Below, piece after piece: positions 1 through 5,609 of a stretch of DNA of 5,609 nt. This DNA is from an uncultured Selenomonadaceae bacterium (GTDB lineage: Bacteria > Bacillota > Negativicutes > Selenomonadales > Selenomonadaceae), in contig CAJOFG010000082.1 of assembly GCA_905233965.1 (NCBI GenBank), forward strand, positions 1-5,609, written 5' to 3'. The position numbers and the translations under genes were made by a program. The notes under the pieces were generated by a model that ran no database searches, had not been told where the DNA came from, and saw nothing but the letters and a program-made list of their open reading frames with translations. Positions within the stretch are counted from its first letter, which is position 1. The number at the start of each line of letters is the position of its first letter.

Positions 1-972
1 GTAGCGGCGGGCGAAGCAATTTTCGCGCTCGGCTCGGATACCGGCGGCTCGATTCGTCAGCCGGCAAGTTTCTGCGGCGTTGTCGGATTGAAACCGACTT
101 ACGGCAGAGTTTCGCGTTACGGTCTTGTCGCTTACGCATCTTCTCTCGACCAAATCGGACCCGTTGCCCGCGACGTTACCGACTGCGCTTTAATTTTGAA
201 CGCCATCGCCGGCAAAGATGAAATGGATTCCACGTCAGCCGCCGCGAAAGTTCCGGACTTCACCGAAAGTTTGAAAGCCGACGTAAAAAATTTGAAAATC
301 GGTTTGCCGAAAGAATATTTCGTCGAGGGAATTGATCCGGAGGTTGAAAAATCCGTTCGGGATGCGGCGAAAGTTTTTGAAAATCTCGGCGCGGAAATTT
401 CGGAAATAAGTTTGCCGCACACCGAATTTGCAATTTCGACTTACTACCTCATCGCTCCGGCAGAGGCGGCGACAAATCTCGAACGCTACGACGGAGTGAG
501 TTACGGCGCACGGGTTGACGGTGCGGACGTTGTGGAAATGATGACGAACACCCGGACGGAAAAATTCGGCGAAGAAGTCAAGCGCAGAATTTTAATCGGA
601 AACTACGCGCTGAGTGCCGGATATTACGACGCATATTATTTGAAGGCGTTGAAAGTCCGGACGCTGATTCAAAAAGATTTTACCGACGCTTTCAAAAATG
701 TTGACGTTATTCTTGCTCCGACCGCTCCGACTCCGGCTTACAAAATCGGCGAAATGATTTCCGACCCGCTGAAAATGTATTTGCAAGACGTTTGCACCGT
801 GCCGCTCAACTTGGCGGGACTTCCCGGAATTTCAATTCCCTGCGGTTTCACGGGAAAAAAATTGCCGATAGGATTCCAACTCATCGGAAAAGCTCTTGAC
901 GAAGAAACAATTTTGCGCGCCGCGTTTACCTACGAACAAAATCAAAATTTCAAAAATCAAGTCGTCGATTGA
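1..972 (+). CDS. gatA: Asp-tRNAAsn/Glu-tRNAGln amidotransferase subunit A, 3' part (5' end outside window)
   Basis: Subunit A of the GatCAB complex hydrolyses glutamine and delivers ammonia to GatB, which amidates misacylated Glu-tRNAGln (and often Asp-tRNAAsn) in the cytoplasm. The frame is open from base 1 and encodes 323 residues before the TGA at 970-972. The family is about 485 residues long, so roughly the first 160 are missing, including the catalytic Lys and the cis-Ser of the amidase triad. Visible here is the amidase-signature segment [16 protein letters not shown] (residues 11-26); Ser17 (bases 49-51) corresponds to the acyl-enzyme nucleophile of the family. It is followed by the [20 protein letters not shown] block and, near the C-terminus, the [14 protein letters not shown] block (residues 269-282) typical of GatA. 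The internal ATG at 88 is not a start, because conserved amidase sequence continues upstream. The stop lies against the ribosome-binding site of the next gene. Identification is firm; gatC presumably lies upstream. Confidence 0.97.
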   Translation, partial: VAAGEAIFALGSDTGGSIRQPASFCGVVGLKPTYGRVSRYGLVAYASSLDQIGPVARDVTDCALILNAIAGKDEMDSTSAAAKVPDFTESLKADVKNLKIGLPKEYFVEGIDPEVEKSVRDAAKVFENLGAEISEISLPHTEFAISTYYLIAPAEAATNLERYDGVSYGARVDGADVVEMMTNTRTEKFGEEVKRRILIGNYALSAGYYDAYYLKALKVRTLIQKDFTDAFKNVDVILAPTAPTPAYKIGEMISDPLKMYLQDVCTVPLNLAGLPGISIPCGFTGKKLPIGFQLIGKALDEETILRAAFTYEQNQNFKNQVVD

Positions 973-980
973 GGAGGTGA
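972..980 (+). promoter_or_regulatory. Full-length Shine-Dalgarno site abutting the gatA stop
   Basis: AGGAGGTGA is a complete nine-base complement to the usual 3' end of bacterial 16S rRNA. Its first A is the last base of the gatA TGA stop, and it sits five bases before the ATG at 986. It decides the antitoxin start and implies that ribosomes ending gatA can reload directly on the antitoxin frame (translational coupling, inferred). Confidence 0.85.
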
Positions 981-985
981 GTAGA

Positions 986-1204
986 ATGGATCTTCCCGGA
1001 ATGGGACCGGACGACAAAGAAATCAGTTTCACCCCAAACGAATGGAACCATTTGGTTGATGAATTTGAAAAGCGCGAAGGCAAAGAAATTGCCAAGTGCG
1101 TGAACAACGCAAGATATTTGGCAAAGCGCGACATTGCCGACGAACAAATCAAAAACGGTCAAGTCGTCACCGTAGACTTTGAAGGATTGGAGTATATGGA
1201 ATAA
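986..1204 (+). CDS. Antitoxin-like protein, copy 1 (YefM-like C-terminal part; partner of YoeB-type toxin)
   Basis: A 72-residue acidic protein, probably one of two antitoxins for the YoeB-type toxin at 1446-1703. The frame is open upstream into gatA, but the ATG at 986 is preceded by a perfect SD and gives exactly the same length as the next gene. It aligns without gaps to copy 2 with 41 identical residues of 72 (hand count). The sharpest block is KCVNNARYLAK (residues 37-47), then NGQVV (57-61) and LExME at the end. From memory of E. coli YefM, residues about 12-70 resemble the second half of YefM: an S-x-x-E-aromatic-x-x-L segment, then NAR-x-L-x-x-x-D and a Gly-x-x-x-x-K-x-L tail, which is the part that wraps the toxin. 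The N-terminal half of the YefM/Phd DNA-binding fold seems absent. A RelB-like or separate antitoxin family is the alternative. Function rests on position and this motif similarity. Confidence 0.72.
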   Translation: MDLPGMGPDDKEISFTPNEWNHLVDEFEKREGKEIAKCVNNARYLAKRDIADEQIKNGQVVTVDFEGLEYME

Positions 1205-1212
1205 TTTCAATC

Positions 1213-1222
1213 GGGGAGGTGA
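1213..1222 (+). promoter_or_regulatory. Shine-Dalgarno site deciding the start of antitoxin copy 2
   Basis: GGGGAGGTGA ends five bases before the ATG at 1228. A GTG at 1219 in the same frame lies inside the SD itself and cannot be served by it, so 1228 is the start. The spacing and sequence mirror the site in front of copy 1. Confidence 0.8.
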
Positions 1223-1227
1223 ACAAA

Positions 1228-1446
1228 ATGGAACTCATCGAACCGGCACCGGGCGCGAAAAATATTTCGTTTGACCGTCACGAGTGGAAACATCTGATTG
1301 ATGAATTGGAAATGCGTAACGGCAGAGAAATGTCAAAGTGCGTGAACAATGCAAGATATTTGGCAAAACTTGATATTTCATTTCAACAGGCACGAAACGG
1401 TCAGGTCGTCGTAAAAACTCTTGAGGAATTGGAGGCTATGGAATAA
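1228..1446 (+). CDS. Antitoxin-like protein, copy 2 (immediately upstream of YoeB-type toxin)
   Basis: A second 72-residue paralogue of the protein at 986-1204, carrying the same KCVNNARYLAK block at residues 37-47, NGQVV at 57-61 and a TLEELEAME tail. Its TAA (1444-1446) shares one base with the toxin ATG (1446-1448). This is the usual tight antitoxin-toxin arrangement, with antitoxin translated first, and makes this copy the more likely cognate partner. The N-terminal ten residues are the most diverged from copy 1 and hold no recognisable DNA-binding motif. The central part is rich in charged helix-forming residues, as expected for a segment that folds on the toxin. As with copy 1, a toxin-binding role is inferred from context and resemblance to the C-terminal half of YefM. 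No transmembrane segment or signal peptide is seen. Confidence 0.77.
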   Translation: MELIEPAPGAKNISFDRHEWKHLIDELEMRNGREMSKCVNNARYLAKLDISFQQARNGQVVVKTLEELEAME

Positions 1447-1703
1447 TGCTTTCATTTTCCGACAAAGGTTGGAGCGATTACGTCAAATGGCAGAGCGAAG
1501 ATAAAAAGACGCTCAAAAAAATAAACAGACTTATGCAAAGTATCAGCCGTGACGGTGCCGGGAACGGCGAGGGGCAGCCGGAAAAATTGAAAAATGAACC
1601 TGATGCTTACTCGCGGCGCATTGATGAAAAAAATCGTTTGGTTTATATTGCAACTTCCGGAAATTACACCGTCACATCTTGCAAGGGGCATTACGACGAA
1701 TAA
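1446..1703 (+). CDS. yoeB: YoeB-type ribosome-dependent mRNA endonuclease toxin (Txe/YoeB family)
   Basis: An 85-residue protein matching the 84-residue E. coli YoeB almost end to end. YoeB toxins bind the ribosomal A site and cut mRNA, halting translation until antitoxin neutralises them. Features shared with YoeB as I recall it: the N-terminal W-x-D-Y-x-x-W-Q segment (residues 9-16), D-K-x-x-x-K-K-I-N-x-L (19-29), GQPEKLK (43-49), YSRRI (55-59), NRLVY (63-67) and a terminal HY pair (82-83). The residues matching the catalytic Glu46, Arg65 and His83 of E. coli YoeB are all present, as Glu46, Arg64 and His82, so the toxin looks intact. Translation probably depends on the upstream gene: start and stop overlap by one base, and the likely SD (GGAGG, 1431-1435) lies inside antitoxin copy 2. 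There is no sign of truncation or frameshift. The family call is strong; toxicity in this host is untested. Confidence 0.94.
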   Translation: MLSFSDKGWSDYVKWQSEDKKTLKKINRLMQSISRDGAGNGEGQPEKLKNEPDAYSRRIDEKNRLVYIATSGNYTVTSCKGHYDE

Positions 1704-1714
1704 AATTTTTTTAC

Positions 1715-1720
1715 GAGGGG
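1715..1720 (+). promoter_or_regulatory. Ribosome-binding site supporting a TTG start
   Basis: GAGGGG is placed eight bases before the TTG at 1729, in the 25-base gap after the toxin. No ATG or GTG in the right frame lies in this gap, so the site decides the start of the glycosyltransferase. Confidence 0.6.
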
Positions 1721-1728
1721 TTTTTGAT

Positions 1729-2910
1729 TTGAAAATTTTGTCGGCAAATTTTGCAAAAATGGTTGACGATTCCGGAGGATTGGCAAAAGTCACTTGTGCC
1801 TTCGCAAACGTGATGAAAAATTTCGGTCACGAAGTTTTATTGATGTACGCGGACGAGCGGGAAGGCAAATTTTTTTTCCCGATTGACGATGAAATTCAAC
1901 TTTGCAATTTGTGCCGCTTTAATTCCGAAAAAATTTCTTACCCGCTGATTTACAAGGTGAAACGCGAAATTCTTCGTCCGTTCAGCAAAATTAAAGCGCG
2001 TACTCTTAACGATGACTTTATCGAAAAATTTTTGTTGCCGAACGTCAAAGCGGCGACGGAAAAATTTAAACCGGACGTTGTGATCTGTTCCCAGCCGGCG
2101 TCCGGGAAAATTTTTTTGTCCGACTTGAAAATAAACGTCCCGGTTATCGTCATGTCGCACGGAGATCCGGAAGATTATTTTCACACTTACCCGCCGAAAG
2201 AAATTGCCGCGTTGGAAAAAAGTTCCGTCTGCCAAGTTTTGATGCCCTCCTTCGTCGCGCCGCTGAAAAAAAGATTTCCCGATTTGCCCGTCAAAGTTAT
2301 CGGCAACGTGATTCCTCAGTATAAAGACCGGGCGAATTTGTCGGCGGAAAAAAATTTTTACAAAATTATTTTCGTCGGCAGATTGGTTCGCAACCACAAA
2401 CGCCCGCACCTTTTGATTGACGCGTTCACGAAAATTGCGAAGGATTTTCCGGATTGGATTGTCGAACTTTGGGGCGCGGATTCAAAAAAATCTTACACCG
2501 AAAGTTTGCGAAAAAAAATTTCAAAAGCCGGATTGAATGACAGAATTTTTTTGAAAGGCACGACAAACGAAGTCGAAAAAGTTTTGCGCGACGGAGATAT
2601 TTTCGTTTTCCCCAGTGCTTACGAAGGGTTCGGAATGACGGCGGGCGAAGCGATGAGTGCGGGACTTCCGGTCGTCGCTTACAAAAATTGCAGCGCGATT
2701 AACGAACTTGTTCAAGACGGCGCAACAGGTTTTTTATGCGACGACGGAGTTGAACCGCTCGCAGAAAAAATGTCCCTGCTGATGAAAAATCGGGAATTGC
2801 GAATCAAAATGGGAGCGGCGGCAAGGGAGTCGATGAAAAAATATTCGCCGGAAAAAATTTGGGGCGAATGGCAAAAATTATTGAATGAGGTGTTGAAAAA
2901 TGAAGTATGA
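1729..2910 (+). CDS. GT4-type (GT-B fold) glycosyltransferase, glycosyltransferase group 1
   Basis: A 393-residue cytosolic or membrane-associated enzyme expected to transfer a sugar from a nucleotide-sugar donor to a glycan, lipid or protein acceptor; donor and acceptor cannot be read from sequence. The N-terminal Rossmann domain starts KILSANF and carries the acceptor-side glycine motif DDSGGLAKV (13-21), with a His in MSHGDPED (His144). The C-terminal domain begins with [19 protein letters not shown] (215-233), with Arg218 and Lys224 in the donor-phosphate positions typical of the family. It continues with [21 protein letters not shown], whose Glu299 and Glu307 form the EX7E motif. Start: TTG at 1729 behind GAGGGG; the frame is open further upstream (ATG at 1594) but that would lie wholly inside the toxin gene and precede the normal family N-terminus. 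The 3' end overlaps gatB by 11 bases, implying coupling. It is unusual to find it between gatA and gatB. It contains several A/T homopolymers of 7-8. Confidence 0.9.
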   Translation: MKILSANFAKMVDDSGGLAKVTCAFANVMKNFGHEVLLMYADEREGKFFFPIDDEIQLCNLCRFNSEKISYPLIYKVKREILRPFSKIKARTLNDDFIEKFLLPNVKAATEKFKPDVVICSQPASGKIFLSDLKINVPVIVMSHGDPEDYFHTYPPKEIAALEKSSVCQVLMPSFVAPLKKRFPDLPVKVIGNVIPQYKDRANLSAEKNFYKIIFVGRLVRNHKRPHLLIDAFTKIAKDFPDWIVELWGADSKKSYTESLRKKISKAGLNDRIFLKGTTNEVEKVLRDGDIFVFPSAYEGFGMTAGEAMSAGLPVVAYKNCSAINELVQDGATGFLCDDGVEPLAEKMSLLMKNRELRIKMGAAARESMKKYSPEKIWGEWQKLLNEVLKNEV

Positions 2911-4342
2911 GCCGGTTATCGGTTTGGAAATTCACAGCGAACTTAAAACGGCGACGAAAATTTTTTGCGGTTGCGCAACGACTTTCGGCGCGGAACAAAA
3001 TACCCACGTCTGCCCGGTCTGTCTGGGTCTGCCCGGAGTTTTGCCCGTCGTCAACAAAAAAGTCGTGGAGTTTGCGATAAAAGCCGGACTCGCAACGAAT
3101 TGCAAAATCAACAAGTACAGCAAGTTTGACAGAAAAAATTATTACTACCCGGACTTGCCGAAAAATTGGCAGACTTCACAATACGATTTGCCGATCGCTT
3201 ACGAAGGTCACGTCGAAATTGAAGTTGACGGCGCAAAAAAAACTGTCCGCTTAACTCGGATTCACATGGAGGAGGATGCCGGCAAACTCGTTCATTCCGG
3301 CACGACGATTAAAGACTCCGCAACCTCAAACGTGGATTACAACCGGACCGGTGTCCCGTTAATCGAAATTGTTTCGGAACCGGATATGCACTCCGCCGCA
3401 GAGGCTCGCGCTTACATGGAAAAAATCAAATCCATTCTCGAATACATCGACGTTTCAAATTGTCGCATGGAGGAGGGCAACCTTCGCGCAGATATAAATG
3501 TTTCGCTCCGCCCGGTCGGCAGTGACAAACTCGGCACGCGAACCGAAATGAAAAATATAAATTCTTTCAAGGCTCTTGAGGACGCGATAAATTATGAAAT
3601 CGAACGTCAAGCGGAAGTTTTGGACGACGGCGGAAAAATTATTCAGGAAACGCGCACCTGGAATCCGGAAAAGGGAATTACTCAATCCATGCGCTCGAAA
3701 GAGGACGCGCACGATTATCGTTATATGCCGGAGCCGGATTTGCCGCCGATTGTCACGACGGACGAGGAGATTGAAAATTTCAGAAACTCTTTGCCGGAAT
3801 TGCCGGACGCACGTCGCGAACGTCTGACAAAAAAATTCGGTCTGTCCGACTACGATGCCGGAATTATCACAAGTTCCAGAGCGATGGCGGAATATTTTGA
3901 TGAAGTCGTAAACTCCGGCGCGGACGCGAAAGCCGCCGCCAACTGGATTATGGGTGACTTGTCAAAAAATCTCAACGCGGAGAATTTGACGATAGAAAAT
4001 TCCCCGGTCGATGCCAAGCGACTCGGCGAAATGATTTTGCTGATTGAGAAAGGCACAATCTCCGGAAAAATTGCCAAGACAGTTTTTGCCGAAATGTGGA
4101 AGTCACCGGACGCGCCGGAAAAAATCGTTAAGGACAAAGGACTTGTTCAAATCACGGACACCGGCGAAATTGAAAAAGTCATCGACGAAGTCATAGAAAA
4201 AAATCCGAAGGCGGTTGAAGAATATCGCGGCGGTAAGAAAAAAGCGATCGGCGCACTCGTCGGGCAAGTCATGAAACTCACGAAGGGCAAAGCAAATCCG
4301 CAAATGGTAAATCAACTTTTGGCGAAAAAACTTGAGGGATAA
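2900..4342 (+). CDS. gatB: Asp-tRNAAsn/Glu-tRNAGln amidotransferase subunit B
   Basis: GatB is the kinase-like subunit of GatCAB. It activates the side chain of Glu (or Asp) on the misacylated tRNA with ATP and accepts ammonia channelled from GatA. The product is 480 residues, the usual family length. The N-terminus reads [10 protein letters not shown], followed by the four-cysteine cluster Cys23, Cys25, Cys38 and Cys41 (CGC and CPVCLG), a metal-site signature of the family. The family signature [18 protein letters not shown] starts at residue 145, and EMKNINSF and [13 protein letters not shown] follow. The C-terminal helical GatB/YqeY tRNA-binding region ends in [16 protein letters not shown]. 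The ATG at 2900 is preceded by GAGGTG (2887-2892), seven bases away and inside the preceding gene, and the start overlaps that gene by 11 bases. Only three bases separate it from the next gene. The enzyme looks complete and unremarkable; its separation from gatA is the odd part. Confidence 0.98.
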   Translation: MKYEPVIGLEIHSELKTATKIFCGCATTFGAEQNTHVCPVCLGLPGVLPVVNKKVVEFAIKAGLATNCKINKYSKFDRKNYYYPDLPKNWQTSQYDLPIAYEGHVEIEVDGAKKTVRLTRIHMEEDAGKLVHSGTTIKDSATSNVDYNRTGVPLIEIVSEPDMHSAAEARAYMEKIKSILEYIDVSNCRMEEGNLRADINVSLRPVGSDKLGTRTEMKNINSFKALEDAINYEIERQAEVLDDGGKIIQETRTWNPEKGITQSMRSKEDAHDYRYMPEPDLPPIVTTDEEIENFRNSLPELPDARRERLTKKFGLSDYDAGIITSSRAMAEYFDEVVNSGADAKAAANWIMGDLSKNLNAENLTIENSPVDAKRLGEMILLIEKGTISGKIAKTVFAEMWKSPDAPEKIVKDKGLVQITDTGEIEKVIDEVIEKNPKAVEEYRGGKKKAIGALVGQVMKLTKGKANPQMVNQLLAKKLEG

Positions 4343-4345
4343 AAA

Positions 4346-5533
4346 ATGAGTGCAAATTTTATCAAACTTATTTCGGAATTGCATTTTCAAAGATTTGATG
4401 TTCACGTTTCGGAGTTGATTGGCAACAAGACACCTTGCGGAATTTTTTTCGGTTTTTCCGGCAGTGTGGAAATCGTAAAAATGACGGTTCAAAAATTGCA
4501 ACAGACAGGATTAAATATTTCCTGCGTTTGCGTAATTTCCGAGGATATTGCCCGGTTCGAAAAAATGAAAGAAGTTCCTGTTCCGGTTATCGCGCTTGAC
4601 GAGTTCGACAAATTCGGCGATGAAAAATTTAATGTAAAGAAACCTGACGTAATTTTTATTCCGGACCTCATAAAGGATTTGACATTTGTCCCTTACTTCA
4701 CCCGGCACGGAATGGAATCGTTGAGTCCGCTCGGACTGAACACTCAAACGCCGTACTTCATGTTGATGATGCAACATCTGCCGGAATTGTATTCGGTCTA
4801 TTCCATGTTCGACGACGAAGAATCGAAAAAAACTTATCGTGCGGCAATTAAAGGACGATTGACCGGAAAAATGTCTGATTATAATTTTGCAACCGAACCG
4901 CAATATTTTTTGGAAGGGTTCACTCCTCAAAAAGGCGACATCGCCATTGACGGCGGATCGTTTGACGGAGGAACCTCTGCGACTTTCGCAAAATGCGGCG
5001 CGGAAGTTTACGCCTTCGAAGCCGATGAGGTGAATTATAAAAATTGTTTTGAACGTGCCGAAAAATTCGGATTCACGATTGAAAATTACGGCTTGAGCGA
5101 TAAAGAAAAGACCGTCGGTTATGATCACGTCGACTATAATCCGGCCGGAAGTCACATATCCGACACGGGGGGGGGTGGTACGGCAAAACTCATCGACTTG
5201 GATACTTACGTCAAGAGAAAAAATCTTCCCCGCATCGATTACATCAAACTTGACATTGAAGGTTCGGAACTTGATATGTTGCACGGAGCGGCAGAAACCG
5301 TTTCGCGTTGCAAACCGAAAATGGCGATAAGCGCGTATCACAAACCGGAGGATATGTGGACTCTCGCAACTTACATTAAATCAATTCGCCCGGATTACGA
5401 ATTTCAATTCAGGCATTACGGTATAGATTTTTCCGATTATGTCATGAACGATCCGGAACGTGCCGTTTTGGATAGATTTAATTTGCCGTATCTTGCTCCG
5501 AATCACGGGGAATACGTTTTGTACTGCCGGTAA
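4346..5533 (+). CDS. FkbM-type SAM-dependent methyltransferase with an N-terminal Rossmann-like domain
   Basis: A 395-residue two-domain protein. Residues about 190-395 fit the FkbM (Methyltransf_21) family, which usually O-methylates sugars or natural products. Motif I, AIDGGSFDGGTSATFAKCG, is at residues 200-218; the acidic motif II YAFEADEVNY follows; KLDIEGSELDMLHGA begins at Lys301, with the family-typical Asp303 and Glu305. The first 120 residues alternate strands and helices (GIFFGFSGSVEIV, ISCVCVIS, PDVIFIPDL). They resemble the nucleotide-sugar or cofactor-binding Rossmann-like domains fused to sugar-modifying enzymes; this part I do not recognise firmly. The ATG at 4346 has GAGGG at 4334-4338, seven bases upstream and inside gatB. 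The substrate is unknown; a nearby glycosyltransferase suggests glycan methylation. A nine-G run encodes most of Gly275-Gly278, just before the KLDIEG motif, in a loop where FkbM proteins vary. No signal peptide or membrane segment is evident. Confidence 0.86.
   Translation: MSANFIKLISELHFQRFDVHVSELIGNKTPCGIFFGFSGSVEIVKMTVQKLQQTGLNISCVCVISEDIARFEKMKEVPVPVIALDEFDKFGDEKFNVKKPDVIFIPDLIKDLTFVPYFTRHGMESLSPLGLNTQTPYFMLMMQHLPELYSVYSMFDDEESKKTYRAAIKGRLTGKMSDYNFATEPQYFLEGFTPQKGDIAIDGGSFDGGTSATFAKCGAEVYAFEADEVNYKNCFERAEKFGFTIENYGLSDKEKTVGYDHVDYNPAGSHISDTGGGGTAKLIDLDTYVKRKNLPRIDYIKLDIEGSELDMLHGAAETVSRCKPKMAISAYHKPEDMWTLATYIKSIRPDYEFQFRHYGIDFSDYVMNDPERAVLDRFNLPYLAPNHGEYVLYCR
5167..5175 (+). repeat. G9 mononucleotide tract inside the methyltransferase gene
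   Basis: Nine consecutive G, followed by TGG, form the third base of an ACG codon, two GGG codons and two bases of a GGT codon (DTGGGGTAKL). It is the only G or C run of this length in the window. In the given length the frame is intact. Loss of one G would end translation at 5328-5330 after 327 codons, and gain of one G at 5251-5253 after 302 codons. Both remove the native KLDIEG motif onward. This is the layout of a contingency (phase-variation) tract, although variation itself cannot be seen from one sequence. Confidence 0.6.
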
Positions 5534-5559
5534 AAATTTTTTTGGAAAGAGTTGAAAAA

Positions 5560-5609
5560 ATGATTTACAAAGCCGCAATTTTCGACATGGACGGGACGCT
5601 CGTCGATAC
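5560..5609 (+). CDS. HAD-superfamily hydrolase, 5' end only (3' end outside window)
   Basis: Sixteen full codons plus two bases, reading MIYKAAIFDMDGTLVD. FDMDGTLVD is motif I of the haloacid dehalogenase superfamily: Asp9 would be the phosphoaspartyl nucleophile and Asp11 the general acid/base. This form of the motif is common in subfamily I phosphatases and mutases such as phosphoglycolate phosphatase and beta-phosphoglucomutase, but the substrate cannot be told from so little. The start is set by the conserved strand beginning immediately after Met, and by a weak purine-rich site (GGAAAGAG, 5544-5551) eight bases upstream. It lies 26 bases after the methyltransferase stop with no terminator between them, so it is probably co-transcribed. 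Confidence 0.88.
   Translation, partial: MIYKAAIFDMDGTLVD

Larger units (their letters stand above)
986..1446 (+). repeat. Tandem duplication of the antitoxin gene (242-base period)
   Basis: Two 219-base genes begin at 986 and 1228, with equal length and gapless protein alignment. The best-conserved DNA is a 32-base segment at 1094-1125, repeated at 1336-1367 with one mismatch (C1108 versus T1350). The upstream SD regions also match (GGAGGTGA, five bases before each ATG). Divergence elsewhere, about 57% protein identity, shows an old or function-retaining duplication, not a recent copying artefact. Confidence 0.9.
1..5609 (+). other. Probable single co-directional transcription unit
   Basis: All seven genes point the same way. 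Gaps are 13, 23, -1, 25, -11, 3 and 26 bases, and no stem followed by a T run is found in any of them. The A/T-rich gaps after the toxin (1704-1713) and after the methyltransferase (5534-5543) contain T7 runs but no GC stem. I saw no well-spaced -35/-10 pair in the gaps, which are too short to hold one; promoters inside coding regions cannot be excluded. Co-transcription is inferred. Confidence 0.6.

Noticed and set aside
896..985. N-terminal extension of antitoxin copy 1 from an ATG-free open frame within gatA
   Set aside because: The 30 extra codons overlap conserved gatA sequence, while the ATG at 986 has a perfect SD and gives the same 72-residue length as copy 2.
1170..1215. Possible promoter (TTG-rich box and AATAAT box) before antitoxin copy 2
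   Set aside because: Spacing between the candidate boxes does not fit a sigma70-type promoter and the A/T-rich boxes arise from ordinary codons and the stop. Not convincing without transcript data.
1701..1713. TAAAATTTTTTT after the toxin, and the similar A5T7 run after the methyltransferase stop (5531-5543), as terminators
   Set aside because: There is no GC-rich stem upstream of either T run, and A/T runs of this kind are common throughout the window.
1594..1728. Upstream extension of the glycosyltransferase from ATG 1594 or 1624, giving a hydrophobic MKKIVWFIL-like start that resembles a signal peptide
   Set aside because: It is wholly inside the toxin gene in another frame, lacks a suitable SD, and lies before the normal KILSANF family N-terminus. 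The hydrophobic look comes from reading toxin codons out of frame.
1837..2409. 190-codon minus-strand open frame opposite the glycosyltransferase
   Set aside because: Low-complexity Phe/Arg/Asn composition typical of reversed AAA/TTT-rich codons; no domain recognised.
5167..5179. G-quadruplex formed by the G9-TGG stretch
   Set aside because: There is only one long run plus a GG pair, with no four separated G-tracts, so an intramolecular quadruplex is not supported.
4511..5341. Long open frame on the minus strand opposite the methyltransferase
   Set aside because: Its translation is Phe/Arg-rich without recognisable motifs and has no ribosome-binding site. The forward frame has clear FkbM motifs, so this is a codon-bias shadow.
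5487..5516. Imperfect hairpin (CGTAT/ATACG outer arms, CTCCG/CGGGG inner arms) followed by TTTT near the end of the methyltransferase gene
   Set aside because: It is inside the coding region before the stop, has an asymmetric internal loop and only four T after it, so it is not a credible terminator.

Overview
The window is a compact bacterial stretch with every gene on the + strand. Seven coding regions can be supported, five complete and two cut by the window edges, and gaps between genes run from -11 to +26 bases. No non-coding stretch exceeds about 30 bases, and no convincing promoter or rho-independent terminator is visible, so it reads like one long transcription unit. Strong Shine-Dalgarno sites (a full 9-base match, AGGAGGTGA, after gatA), one TTG start, a GatCAB amidotransferase, and many A/T homopolymers in a moderate-GC background suggest an anaerobic Bacillota-type organism. 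A Negativicutes/Selenomonad-like source is my impression from protein style, not something the sequence proves.

Layout: (1) 1-972, the 3' two thirds of gatA (glutaminase subunit of Glu-tRNAGln/Asp-tRNAAsn amidotransferase). (2) 986-1703, a toxin-antitoxin cassette of two tandem 72-residue antitoxin paralogues followed by a YoeB-type RNase toxin. (3) 1729-2910, a GT4-type glycosyltransferase with a TTG start. (4) 2900-4342, complete gatB, overlapping the glycosyltransferase by 11 bases. (5) 4346-5533, a two-domain protein with a C-terminal FkbM-type methyltransferase and a run of nine G inside the coding sequence. (6) 5560-end, the first 16 codons of a HAD-family hydrolase.

How they fit together: gatA and gatB form one enzyme and usually sit side by side. 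Here they are separated by about 1.9 kb holding a stress toxin module and a sugar transferase, and a second probable glycan-modifying gene follows gatB. The toxin module has no visible promoter and its first SD overlaps the gatA stop codon, so its dosage may be tied to an essential translation gene. The glycosyltransferase and methyltransferase may share a surface-glycan or glycoprotein pathway. The points most worth following are the duplicated, apparently short YefM-like antitoxins wired to gatA, and the G9 tract, which could make the methyltransferase phase-variable.
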